Source: an uncultured Eubacterium sp.
GTDB lineage: Bacteria > Bacillota > Clostridia > Lachnospirales > Lachnospiraceae
DNA: 13,937 nt
NCBI GenBank assembly: GCA_910580075.1
Contig: CAJTVR010000048.1
Span: forward strand, 1-13,937
Direction of reading: 5' to 3'
Below are positions 1-7,226 of this stretch, piece after piece. Each line of letters begins with the position of its first letter. The stretch's first letter is position 1. The notes under the pieces are model-generated. The model did not search any database, had not been told where the DNA came from, and saw nothing but the letters and a program-made list of their open reading frames with translations. The position numbers and the translations under genes were made by a program.

Positions 1-98
1 GAATACTTAAAGACAACATTTTCTATCAAAATGTTATGCAGTTTATGAGCTGTTTGTGAAGGAACGAATTTAAAACAGAGTGTGAATAAAAGAGGATG

Positions 99-115
99 TT
101 CAGCAAAGTGCTGAA
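99..115. promoter_or_regulatory. 17-nt perfect palindrome in the leader of the regulator gene
   Basis: TTCAGCA and TGCTGAA form a perfect 7-bp inverted repeat around the 3-nt spacer AAG, ending 33 nt before the XRE gene. Five Ts follow at 122-126. The stem is short and only moderately GC-rich, so a dyad operator (for example for the adjacent XRE protein) is as likely as a weak terminator or attenuator. The rest of 1-148 is AT-rich, and no convincing -35/-10 pair was identified in it. Confidence 0.4.
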
Positions 116-148
116 ACTATGTTTTTACAGATGTTAGTGAGGAGATAG

Positions 149-538
149 ATGATGCAGAAACTGGATTATGGAAAAATAGGGATGCGTATCCGCCAGGTGC
201 GCAAAGCCAGGGGATGGTCCCAGGATGAGCTGGCGAAAAAATGCGGTATCAGTATGTCATTTCTAGGACACATTGAGCGCGGGACAAGAATTATGAGTAT
301 GGAAACATTTGCAAATATCTGTACGGCGCTGGAGGCGGGTGCAGATGAGCTGATGTGGGGAGTGGCGAATCCTTCGGATGCTGTGCTGGATATGTGGAAA
401 CAGCCGGAGAGCAGCCATCATAAAAAGAAACAGGCGGGCAGGAACGCAGAGGCTGAGACAGAGGATGGAAAATCAGACAGCTATGCGATGTATATAAAAA
501 TTATGAAGTCAGTAGCTGAGATTATGAATGAAGCGTAA
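149..538 (+). CDS. XRE-family helix-turn-helix transcriptional regulator
   Basis: A 129-residue protein with an N-terminal Cro/C1-type DNA-binding domain at about residues 10-66. The pattern is typical: IRQVRKARGWSQDELAKKCG, then GISMSFLGHIERG as the recognition-helix region, then a METFANICTAL-type last helix. The remaining ~60 residues are polar and charged with no recognised domain, and may be a linker with a short amphipathic C-terminal helix. A GTGAGGAG ribosome site at 137-144 sits 4 nt before the ATG at 149 and 7 nt before a second ATG at 152, so translation may begin at either codon. It is the first gene of the locus and is followed directly by the chain-length protein, so it is inferred to be a local regulator of the polysaccharide genes. 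Its targets cannot be read from the sequence. Confidence 0.9.
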   Translation: MMQKLDYGKIGMRIRQVRKARGWSQDELAKKCGISMSFLGHIERGTRIMSMETFANICTALEAGADELMWGVANPSDAVLDMWKQPESSHHKKKQAGRNAEAETEDGKSDSYAMYIKIMKSVAEIMNEA

Positions 539-612
539 CATCTGATTTTTTGAAATTGTCAGGGACTATCAGAAACGAATTGATAAAAAGACAGAAAGGA
601 AAGCGTATCGGA

Positions 613-2064
613 ATGAACAGACAGTATTCCTTTAAAAGGACTGAGGAGACAGAAATAGATCTGGCTGATCTGATGAAAAAATGCTGTAGTAAATGGAAAC
701 AGATCGTTGTCTGTGCACTGGCAGCGGCTGCAGTTTTGGGAGGACTCGGGTGGCTGAAAAGCAGGAATGTCACAGATGTGCAGATATCTGGAGCAGAAAC
801 GGATGTGGAACTGACTCAGGAAGAAGACCGGGGCGTTGCAGATGCAGTCCGTCTGGAAAAAGAAATCCGTGCGCTGGAGGAGTATCTGGAAAATTCCAGG
901 CTGATGCAGCTGGACCCTTATCATAAACACCGCATGATGATGCTTTACAGTGTTTGTGATGTAAAAAGGCAGGATCTGGCGGCTGTCACAGAAAGTTATC
1001 TGAATTTTATAACAAACGGAGGCGCTGCTGGTGTACTGGCAGAATCGTCCGGCAGATGGCAGACTGGCCGGAGTTATCTTGCAGAAATGATAACAGCGTA
1101 TCAAAAGACGTATAGCACTCCTTATCAGATTACAGCAGATGCGCTGGCAGACAAAGAGATGCTTGCAGAATCTATCTTTTATGTGGAAATCACTGGTACA
1201 GATGAAAAAGAAGCTGAAGCAATGGCCGCAGATATACAGAAGGTCTTGAAGGAGTATTCTGACCGTGTAAAAAAGACGGCGGGCAGCCACAGACTGAGAC
1301 TGTTAAGCAGTACAGCAGGTACTGCTGTAGATTTTGGTCTGCAGACACAGCAGCACGATAAAAGAACACAGCTTTCGGCAAACAGGATAAATTTAAAGGC
1401 AGCAGTGGATGCATTCAGCGAAGAGCAGAAAACAGTCTATCAAAATACTCTGCCTAAAGAAAGTACAGGCAGCAAAGGAGAAGATGTTTCGGATTCTGTT
1501 GAGGATCAGTCGGATGAAATGCTGTCTGGGGGAAGTTACAAATCTGTTCTTAAATATGCACTGATTGGAATTTTTGCAGGAGTTTTTTTGTATGCGGGTA
1601 TTTTTACATGCATGTATATTTTCAGCGATACGGTGAAAAACACAGAAGAACTAAAAAGAATCTATACGTTTCCAGTTTATGGGCAGATTCAAACTCGCAG
1701 CAGAGGTATGTCAGAGCGGAAGGAGTCATACGGAAATACAGAAGATCAGATTTTAAACCGTATCAGAATCGCCTGTAAAAAACAGGGAATTGAAAAACTG
1801 TGTGCAGTATCTGATTCTCAGCTTACAGTGACAGAACGGGAATGCCTGAATAAAATAGCTGCCAGGCTTGCATCATGCGGCATTGATCTGTCAGTTACAG
1901 AAAATGTCAGCACTGATACAGATGCATGGGACGGACTTGTAGAGACAGGAAATTTCCTTTTAATATGTAAAATAGGGACAGCAACATATCACGGGATCGA
2001 TGATGCGCTGAATTTTTATCTGGAAAATGGCATGACTGCAGCCGGTGCAGTAGTATTTTGCTAA
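613..2064 (+). CDS. Wzz/CapA-like polysaccharide chain-length or co-polymerase protein with degenerate kinase-like tail
   Basis: The predicted protein is 483 residues from the ATG at 613, which has AGGAAAG about 9 nt upstream. The frame is open back to a TTG at 550, but that codon has no ribosome site. The layout is that of polysaccharide co-polymerases: a short cytoplasmic N-terminus (residues 1-29), a membrane helix at about 30-48, a ~260-residue charged, probably helical extracellular segment, a second membrane helix at about 313-337, and a ~146-residue cytoplasmic tail. The tail begins with the segment after TM2 that in Wzc/CapB proteins links to the tyrosine kinase (TEELKRIYTFPVYGQI). 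It ends with LLICKIGTATYHGIDDALNF...AAGAVVF, resembling the C-terminal strand-helix-strand of BY-kinases. No Walker A motif (GxxxxGKS/T) and no C-terminal tyrosine cluster is visible, so catalysis is unlikely. The role in setting glycan chain length is inferred from architecture and position. Confidence 0.78.
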   Translation: MNRQYSFKRTEETEIDLADLMKKCCSKWKQIVVCALAAAAVLGGLGWLKSRNVTDVQISGAETDVELTQEEDRGVADAVRLEKEIRALEEYLENSRLMQLDPYHKHRMMMLYSVCDVKRQDLAAVTESYLNFITNGGAAGVLAESSGRWQTGRSYLAEMITAYQKTYSTPYQITADALADKEMLAESIFYVEITGTDEKEAEAMAADIQKVLKEYSDRVKKTAGSHRLRLLSSTAGTAVDFGLQTQQHDKRTQLSANRINLKAAVDAFSEEQKTVYQNTLPKESTGSKGEDVSDSVEDQSDEMLSGGSYKSVLKYALIGIFAGVFLYAGIFTCMYIFSDTVKNTEELKRIYTFPVYGQIQTRSRGMSERKESYGNTEDQILNRIRIACKKQGIEKLCAVSDSQLTVTERECLNKIAARLASCGIDLSVTENVSTDTDAWDGLVETGNFLLICKIGTATYHGIDDALNFYLENGMTAAGAVVFC

Positions 2065-2248
2065 ATACATAAAACCGGACCTTTCTGTGAGAGTCTGAAG
2101 GCTGCATGCATGGGAAAGGGGCATAAGCCTCTGCGGAATATTGAAGAGAGTCTGAAGCGAAATGTGTGGCAGCAGGCATGAGCCGGGGCTGAATCAGGGG
2201 CAGAGAGTTACTTTTTTAATTATAAGGGTTCTGGATAGGAGAAAAATA
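2065..2248 (+). other. 184-nt intergenic leader with a partly repeated block
   Basis: No convincing gene lies here; the frame open from 2162 has no family-like residues before the AKR start at 2249. GAGAGTCTGAAG occurs at 2089-2100 and again at 2146-2157. After each copy the sequence continues with a looser match of the type ATG-nn-TGG, giving a ~25-nt imperfect repeat with a 57-nt period. AGGGGC (2117-2122) can pair with GCCTCT (2127-2132) around an ATAA loop, but no T-run follows, so it is not an intrinsic terminator. A T-rich stretch lies at about 2211-2219. It could be a transcribed leader RNA or the remnant of an older element. No known riboswitch class was recognised. Confidence 0.45.
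2089..2157 (+). repeat. Direct repeat GAGAGTCTGAAG, two copies 57 nt apart
   Basis: Exact 12-nt copies at 2089-2100 and 2146-2157, with weaker similarity extending about 13 nt downstream of each. The spacing is close to five and a half helical turns. They lie between the chain-length gene and the broken AKR gene. Function is unknown: protein-binding half-sites, a structured RNA or a decayed duplication are all possible. Confidence 0.5.
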
Positions 2249-3164
2249 ATGGAACTAGAGCAGCGTCCGCTTGGCAATACAGACATTTATATCTCAAAGC
2301 TGGGATATGGATGTGCAAGCGTCTGGGGAAAACATATGATCAGCGATGAGCAGGCAAAAAAATTATTTGAAAAAGCATACGGGCTGGGAATCCGGTATTT
2401 TGACACCGGACACAGCTATGGCATGGCGGAACAGCGGATTGGAAAAATATTAAAATCTTCCTATATCAGGCGGGAAGATCTTGTGTTATCAACTAAATTT
2501 GGAACACGGATGATCAGGGGCAGACTGGTACATGATGCTTCGCCGCAATGGATGCGTAAAAGTGTGGAGCTGAGCCTGAAACGCATGCATACAGATTATA
2601 TTGACTGCCTGCAGATTCACGGGCCGCAGATTTCAGATTTTACATCTGAGTTATACGATGCATTTGAGGATTTGAAAGAAAAGGGCATGATAAGGGCCGC
2701 TGGTGCAAATTCTTTTGATACAGATGTATTAGAGTTTATATGCAGGGAGCAGAAGCTGGATTTTGTAATGCTGGATTATAACATTATGAAGCGGAGCCGG
2801 GAAAAACTGATAAAAATTATACAAAAATGGAATCGGGGTGATAGCGGGAGCGCCACTGGCAGAATCGCTGTATTCCAGACGTATTTTTCGAATCCGGGAC
2901 AAAAAAGATCTATGGTATCTGGCCAGGGCTTTGAAAAATTTCAGAAAAGAGGCAGTTTTGGGCAGACAATACCGTTTTATAAATGATGTGCCGGGAATAA
3001 CCGGATCCCAGGCTGCATTAAAGTATGTACTTGACAATCCAATGATTGCGGCAGCAGTGTTCGGTACTGTGTCGATGGAACATTTAGAAGAAAATGTGAA
3101 AGCAGCAGATCTTGTGATACCGGGGAAAGTGCTGGAAAAAATAAAGCAGCAGGATAGTATGTAA
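2249..3164 (+). pseudogene. Aldo/keto reductase, disrupted by a frameshift near 2820-2838
   Basis: The gene starts at the ATG at 2249 with AGGAG at 2237-2241 (7-nt spacing). The first part is a clear NADPH-dependent aldo/keto reductase with the catalytic tetrad D52, Y57, K83 and H124 (FDTGHSYG, STKFG, LQIHGP). After IIQK near 2823-2828 the frame leaves the family pattern and stops at 2984-2986. The family sequence resumes one base along as NGIGVIAGAPLAESLYS and runs to the stop at 3162-3164 (GITGSQAALKYVLDNP, then AVFGT). Removing one base (or adding two) in the short A-run around 2824-2828 restores a ~304-residue protein. The truncated product would lack the C-terminal third of the barrel and part of the cofactor site. 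It is a recent pseudogene or a sequencing error. Its likely role was reduction of a sugar intermediate or aglycone, but the substrate is unknown. Confidence 0.85.
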
Positions 3165-3177
3165 GGCAGGGAATATT

Positions 3178-4020
3178 ATGAAAATTTTAGTTACTGGGGC
3201 AAATGGATACCTAGGCAGAGGAGTGGTCAAATGTCTTCTGGATGACGGAGCAGATGTCATAGCTACGGACTTTAATGATCACTGCATAGACAGGCGTGCG
3301 CTGATAAAAACAGCGGATCTGTTTGAAATACAGGATCCGTTTGAGTATTTCGGATGTCCGGACGTACTCTTTCATATGGCATGGAGGGACGGATTTATTC
3401 ACAGTTCTGCGAACCATATTATCGATTTGCCAAAACATAGTGAGTTTATCAGCAGAATGATAGACGGCGGCATAAAAAGGGCTGCTGTGATGGGCTCCAT
3501 GCATGAAGTTGGTTTTTTTGAAGGCAGCATCAGTGAGAATACACCCTGTCATCCGCAGAGCCTGTATGGTATAAGCAAAAATGCACTCCGCTGTCTCACA
3601 GAATTAAAATGCAGGGAAAAAGGATGTATATGCCAGTGGCTGAGAGGGTTTTATATCGTTGGAAATACGCCGGACGGGTCCAGTGTGTTTTCCAAAATTG
3701 CACAGGCAGATCAAAATGGACAGGAATCTTTTCCATTTACACAGGGATTAAACCAGTTTGATTTCCTGGATTATGATGTGTTCTGCAGATATGCAGCTGA
3801 TACGGTGCAGCAGGATCAGATTAACGGAATTATCAATATCTGTGCCGGACGCCCGGAAAAGCTGGCTGACCGGGCAGAGCGGTTTATTGCTGAAAACGGG
3901 TTTGCAATTAAACTGGATTACGGAGCTTTTCCTGACCGTTTTTACGATTCCAAGGCAGTCTGGGGAGATGATTATAAAGTGCAGATGGTAGAAAATCAGA
4001 AAGGAAGGGCAGATGTGTAA
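3178..4020 (+). CDS. NAD(P)-dependent nucleotide-sugar epimerase/dehydratase-type extended SDR
   Basis: A 280-residue protein starting MKILVTGANGYLG, with the Rossmann TGxxGxxG motif at residues 6-13. An acidic residue ends beta-2 (D31), a serine lies at 107 (MGSMHE), and the catalytic pair Y130/K134 (YGISK) is present, so the extended-SDR active site looks complete. The length is slightly shorter than UDP-sugar epimerases and HldD (~310-340). The sequence around the active site does not look like HldD, so I do not assign it as the heptose epimerase, although a sugar-nucleotide epimerase, reductase or dehydratase role is likely. It starts 13 nt after the AKR remnant, with GGCAGGG as a weak ribosome site, and overlaps the next gene by 8 nt, so the two are probably translationally coupled. 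The exact substrate is unknown. Confidence 0.82.
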   Translation: MKILVTGANGYLGRGVVKCLLDDGADVIATDFNDHCIDRRALIKTADLFEIQDPFEYFGCPDVLFHMAWRDGFIHSSANHIIDLPKHSEFISRMIDGGIKRAAVMGSMHEVGFFEGSISENTPCHPQSLYGISKNALRCLTELKCREKGCICQWLRGFYIVGNTPDGSSVFSKIAQADQNGQESFPFTQGLNQFDFLDYDVFCRYAADTVQQDQINGIINICAGRPEKLADRAERFIAENGFAIKLDYGAFPDRFYDSKAVWGDDYKVQMVENQKGRADV

Positions 4021-5041
4021 GTCGGGATTCAGTGCGTTAAAAGGTAAACGTATCTTATTTTTTTCTCCAGCTTTTTTCGGATATGAGGATAAAATAGCAG
4101 ATAAAATGAGAGAGCTGGGAGCAGTGGTAGATGCTTTTGATGTACGTTCAGTCACAAAGGCATCCGAACGTGCCCTGCTGAAAATCAATCCCCGGCTGTT
4201 TGACCGAAAGACGGAAGCTTATTATGCACATATTTTTTCAAAAGTAAGGGATAAACGGTATGATTATGTGCTCGTAGTAAAATGTGATATGCCTACGGAA
4301 CGGGTTCTGCGCCTGTTTAAAAAGCGCTTCCGGGATGCACAATTCTGTCTGCATATGTGGGATTCAGTGAAGAATATTCCGAATATCAAAAAGAAATTCA
4401 GGTATTTTGACTATATCAGCAGTTTTGACAGATATGACTGCCGCCAGTATCCGCAGTTTCATTTCCGGCCGCTTTTTTATTGTGATGAGTACCGCAGGAA
4501 ATCTGGAAAGGATGGCTTTGAATACGATTTTTGCTTTATAGGAACGATTCATTCTGACCGCTGGAAGATACTGAAGGAACTGCGTTCACAGGCGCAGGAG
4601 CAGGGACTGCGGGTGTATTATTATATGTATCTGCAAAGCAAGTTTATTTATAGGTTTTACAAACTGCTAAAACCAGAGTTCAGGGATACGGATATCAATG
4701 AATTCAGATTTGATAAGATTTCCAGCCAGGAAACAGCTGAAAAGGCAGGAAGGTCAAAAATAGTGATTGATATCCAGCATCCTGGCCAGACCGGACTTAC
4801 AATCAGAACAGTAGAAATGACTGGCATGCATAAAAAACTGATTACTACAAACGCGGATATCAGAAATTATGATTTTTATAATGATAAAAATATTCAGGTT
4901 ATTAATAGAAATCATCCTGTAATCGGGGAGATTTCCAGTTCTGAATATGAAACGCCAGATGAGCGGGTGTATGAAAAATATTCACTGGAATCCTGGATTT
5001 ATGATGTGCTTGGAATCAGAAATATTATAAAAGAAGAATAG
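4013..5041 (+). CDS. CgeB/YkvP-like glycosyltransferase
   Basis: A 342-residue protein starting at an ATG inside the end of the SDR gene. The N-terminal half (about residues 10-130) has alternating strands and helices of a GT-B Rossmann fold (KGKRILFFSPAFFGYEDKI; YDYVLVVKCDMPTERV; FCLHMWDSVKN). The C-terminal half contains YDFCFIGTIHSDRWKIL and, at about 255-290, HPGQTGLTIRTVEMTG followed by KKLITTNADIRNYDFYND. This matches the ending of CgeB-like glycosyltransferases, where a conserved R..E helix contacts the nucleotide donor and KLLITTN..I follows. No signal peptide or membrane helix is seen, so it should act on the cytoplasmic face of the membrane. It probably adds one sugar of the repeat unit. 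Donor and linkage cannot be told. Confidence 0.72.
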   Translation: MCKSGFSALKGKRILFFSPAFFGYEDKIADKMRELGAVVDAFDVRSVTKASERALLKINPRLFDRKTEAYYAHIFSKVRDKRYDYVLVVKCDMPTERVLRLFKKRFRDAQFCLHMWDSVKNIPNIKKKFRYFDYISSFDRYDCRQYPQFHFRPLFYCDEYRRKSGKDGFEYDFCFIGTIHSDRWKILKELRSQAQEQGLRVYYYMYLQSKFIYRFYKLLKPEFRDTDINEFRFDKISSQETAEKAGRSKIVIDIQHPGQTGLTIRTVEMTGMHKKLITTNADIRNYDFYNDKNIQVINRNHPVIGEISSSEYETPDERVYEKYSLESWIYDVLGIRNIIKEE

Positions 5042-5050
5042 GATGGCGGC

Positions 5051-5474
5051 ATGAATCAAAAATACTCATTTTCAGAATTAATAAAAACAGCTTATTCCTG
5101 GCTGATGACAAAACTGTTTTATCCGAGTGCCCGGCTGATACGGAGGCCGTTTTATCAGCGCGGGGGGGGGTACAGGGGTGGAAAAGGTCTCACTACCGGA
5201 AGATTTTGCAGGTTTGACCTGAAAGGAAAAGATACGTTAAAAATTGGTACAGACTGTGAATTTGGCGATTTTACCCATATTGTGGCACATAAGGATGTGA
5301 GAATAGGGAACGGTGTACTGGCAGCAGACAGATCACTGACTGGCTCAATCTGTCAAATGCCTGCTTATATGTGCACTTTGCGGATACTGAAGGACGGATA
5401 TCCCGCATCTTAGCTTGTGCGGCAGTTTTGATGTCCGTCAGCCTGCTGCGATGTATCAGGCCTGTAGTCTGTGA
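5051..5474 (+). pseudogene. Truncated left-handed beta-helix acyltransferase remnant, with a foreign-looking tail
   Basis: The reading frame from the ATG at 5051 gives 120 residues and stops at 5411-5413. Residues ~1-93 match the N-terminus of polysaccharide O-acetyltransferases of the hexapeptide-repeat type: RLIRRPFYQRGGGYRGGKGLTTGRF, then IGTDCEFGDFTHIVAHKDVRIGNGVLAA. The catalytic His region, the remaining coils and the C-terminal cap are missing, so the product cannot be active. After about 5330 the sequence no longer resembles an acyltransferase. In the next frame, 5391-5471 encodes a stretch reading PHLSLCGSFDVRQPAAMYQACSL before a TGA at 5472. It looks coding and unrelated, possibly the end of a lost glycosyltransferase, suggesting a deletion that fused two genes. 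The G9 run at 5162-5170 is in frame (three Gly codons) and lies where related proteins have RGKKY-like residues. Confidence 0.72.
5162..5170 (+). repeat. Poly-G tract of nine in the acyltransferase remnant
   Basis: Nine consecutive Gs (CGC GGG GGG GGG TAC in frame). With nine, the frame runs into the conserved KGLTTGRF segment, so this length is the in-frame state. G-runs of this length are otherwise absent from the window except at 10737-10744, and they are classic slippage sites. Since the host gene is truncated downstream, any switching here would now have little effect. Confidence 0.8.
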
Positions 5475-5494
5475 ATGAAAAGGGGAAGCAGGAA

Positions 5495-6085
5495 ATGGAA
5501 TTAGTAAAAATATGCTGGGCGTTTCGCTGTATGGCATACAGACTGCGGTTTCAAAGCATAGGGAGTTATTCATACATAGGAAAGCCCGTTTATATCAGAA
5601 ATCCAAAGAATATAAAAATAGGAAGCCATGTAAGAATTTATCCCGGAGCCAGAATGGAAACAGAGGGAAAAGGGGTAATAGAAATTGAAAATAATGTGGC
5701 GATCGGACAGAATTTTCACATTACATCAGGACAGGAACGGTTAGTAATAAAGAGGGATACAACGATTCTTGGAAATGTGTTTATTACAAATATTGACCAT
5801 GACTATCGGGAGATTGGAATCCATGTGATGGATCAGAATGAGGAAGTAACGACTACTTATATCGGAGAAAACTGCTTTATTGGATACGGGGCGGCAATAC
5901 AGGCAGGTACAGTATTAGGAAAACAGTGTGTTGTCGGTGCAAATTCTGTTGTGAGAGGAATATTCCCTGATTATTCTGTAATCGCCGGCGCACCTGGCAG
6001 GATTGTGAAAAGATACAACAAGGCGAACAGAATATGGGAAGCTGTTTCAAAGGAAGAGAGGCTGGAGAAGATGACAGATGCTTAA
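5495..6085 (+). CDS. Hexapeptide-repeat (left-handed beta-helix) acyltransferase
   Basis: The preferred start is the ATG at 5495 (196 residues, MELVKICWAFRCMAYRLRF), with AGGGGAAGCAGGAA just upstream. A GTG at 5471 would add 8 residues. The protein shows repeated hexapeptide turns ([IV]GxxVxI type): IGKPVYIRNPKNIKIG, IEIENNVAIG, LVIKRDTTILGNVFI, YIGENCFIGYGAAI, VLGKQCVVGANSVV. It then ends SVIAGAPGRIVKRYN, the typical cap of WcaF/LacA-like O-acetyltransferases. The likely catalytic histidine is in NIDHDYREIG, at about residue 101. It should transfer acetyl (or another acyl group from acyl-CoA) to a sugar hydroxyl or amine, and family members are trimers. It lies directly after the acyltransferase remnant and may have taken over its role. 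Its end overlaps the next gene by 8 nt. Confidence 0.88.
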   Translation: MELVKICWAFRCMAYRLRFQSIGSYSYIGKPVYIRNPKNIKIGSHVRIYPGARMETEGKGVIEIENNVAIGQNFHITSGQERLVIKRDTTILGNVFITNIDHDYREIGIHVMDQNEEVTTTYIGENCFIGYGAAIQAGTVLGKQCVVGANSVVRGIFPDYSVIAGAPGRIVKRYNKANRIWEAVSKEERLEKMTDA

Positions 6086-7226
6086 GAAATTTAATCAAAG
6101 AAAAACGTGGATGCTGCCTGCTGTAAATGCAGTACTCAGTTTTTTCTTTCACGAAAAAAAATATAATACGCCTGTTGATTTTAAAAGTGCAAAACATGTG
6201 CTGATCATAGATTATGCGCTTATAGGAGACTCAGTCATGAGTACGTCCTTCCTTCGCATTATTAAGAAAAATATTCCGGGCTGCTGTCTGACACTGGTAT
6301 GCAGCAAATCAGAAAAGGAAATTTTGGAAGATCAGGAGATTGTGGATGATTTTATTACGATCAGGCTGGAAGCTCTGACAGATACGGCTGGAATCATAAA
6401 AAATCATAAATATATAAGGGAAACTGCTGAAAGAATCAATCAGAAAAGTTACAGCTTTGCCATAGAACTAAGGGGAGATATCCGCTTTATCTATCTGATG
6501 CACTTATGTAATGCGGAAAGAAAAATCAGCTATAATTATACGGGCGGAGAATGCTTTCTGACGGATGTTATAACTCCGTCAGACAAAATTGTTCATGTTG
6601 TGGAGGACAAGGTTTATCTTTTGAAGAGGATCGGGATGAAATTTTCAAAAGAAGAAGCATTCCCCAGACTGGATCAGACAGAAGAAGGGAAAGCATATGC
6701 CCGGAAATTCGTGGTAAAACATGGTGTCAAAGATACATTTCTGATTGGAATGCATCCGGGAGCAAGCATGCCAGTCAGAAACTGGAAACATTATCCGGAA
6801 CTTCTGGAGCTGTTAAATACCAAAATACCAGATGCTTCTTTTCTGATATTTGAAGGACCAAAGGAAAAGGAAACTGCAGCACAGATGTCCGCAGCGGCTC
6901 AAAAAGCAGGGGCAGATGCGGTCAGAGTCAGGAAAAAAATCAAAGATTATATGAATCTGATCGGCAGCTGCGATATTGTTATATGCAATGACAGCGGAGC
7001 GGGACATATTGCAGCGGCAATGGGTGTAAAGACTTATGTTATTTTCGGTCCGGCGCTTCCGGAGGAAGTACGTCCTTATAAAGAATCAGGAGTGTACTGT
7101 TTTTCATTTCAGGAGCTTTCATGCAAGCCATGCCGGATGGGAACGTGCAGAAATCATGGGGCATGTCTGGAAGGAATCAAAGCAGAAGACGTATGCCGCA
7201 AAATTATGGAAACGATAGAAAAGTAA
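6078..7226 (+). CDS. Glycosyltransferase family 9 (heptosyltransferase-like)
   Basis: A 382-residue soluble GT-B enzyme. The N-terminal domain carries the GT9 signature HVLIIDYALIGDSVMSTSFLR (residues ~40-60), equivalent to the ..R..ALGDVL.T.P.. of heptosyltransferases. The C-terminal domain has HPGASMPVRNWK (~225-236), then CNDSGAGHIAAAMG (~303-316), the donor-binding motif of GT9, and FGPALPEEVRPY. Near the end are cysteines at 349, 352, 357 and 363 (CKPC-x4-C-x5-C), a cluster common in this family and possibly structural or metal-binding. It sits directly upstream of hldE and gmhB, so ADP-heptose is the most reasonable donor. The acceptor is presumably the undecaprenyl-linked repeat unit rather than LPS. 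The start at 6078 overlaps the acyltransferase end, suggesting translational coupling. Confidence 0.9.
   Translation: MLKKFNQRKTWMLPAVNAVLSFFFHEKKYNTPVDFKSAKHVLIIDYALIGDSVMSTSFLRIIKKNIPGCCLTLVCSKSEKEILEDQEIVDDFITIRLEALTDTAGIIKNHKYIRETAERINQKSYSFAIELRGDIRFIYLMHLCNAERKISYNYTGGECFLTDVITPSDKIVHVVEDKVYLLKRIGMKFSKEEAFPRLDQTEEGKAYARKFVVKHGVKDTFLIGMHPGASMPVRNWKHYPELLELLNTKIPDASFLIFEGPKEKETAAQMSAAAQKAGADAVRVRKKIKDYMNLIGSCDIVICNDSGAGHIAAAMGVKTYVIFGPALPEEVRPYKESGVYCFSFQELSCKPCRMGTCRNHGACLEGIKAEDVCRKIMETIEK

Noticed and set aside
550..612. TTG at 550 as start of the chain-length protein
   Set aside because: No ribosome site precedes it, while the ATG at 613 has AGGAAAG at suitable spacing and gives the usual short cytoplasmic N-terminus before the first membrane helix.
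559..1290. Long open frame on the minus strand opposite the chain-length gene (243 codons)
   Set aside because: Its translation is rich in Cys, Phe, His and Ile with no family pattern, and it lies fully antisense to a protein with clear Wzz-like topology. It is a shadow of the A-rich coding strand.
2162..2248. Upstream extension of the aldo/keto reductase to 2162
   Set aside because: The extra 29 residues do not resemble an AKR N-terminus. The ATG at 2249 has AGGAG 7 nt upstream and begins directly with the family pattern.
2065..2248. Group II intron fragment or known riboswitch in the leader
   Set aside because: Parts such as GTGAGAG and the GC-rich hairpin are vaguely reminiscent, but no domain V, no intron ends and no conserved riboswitch core could be identified, so only a neutral description is given.
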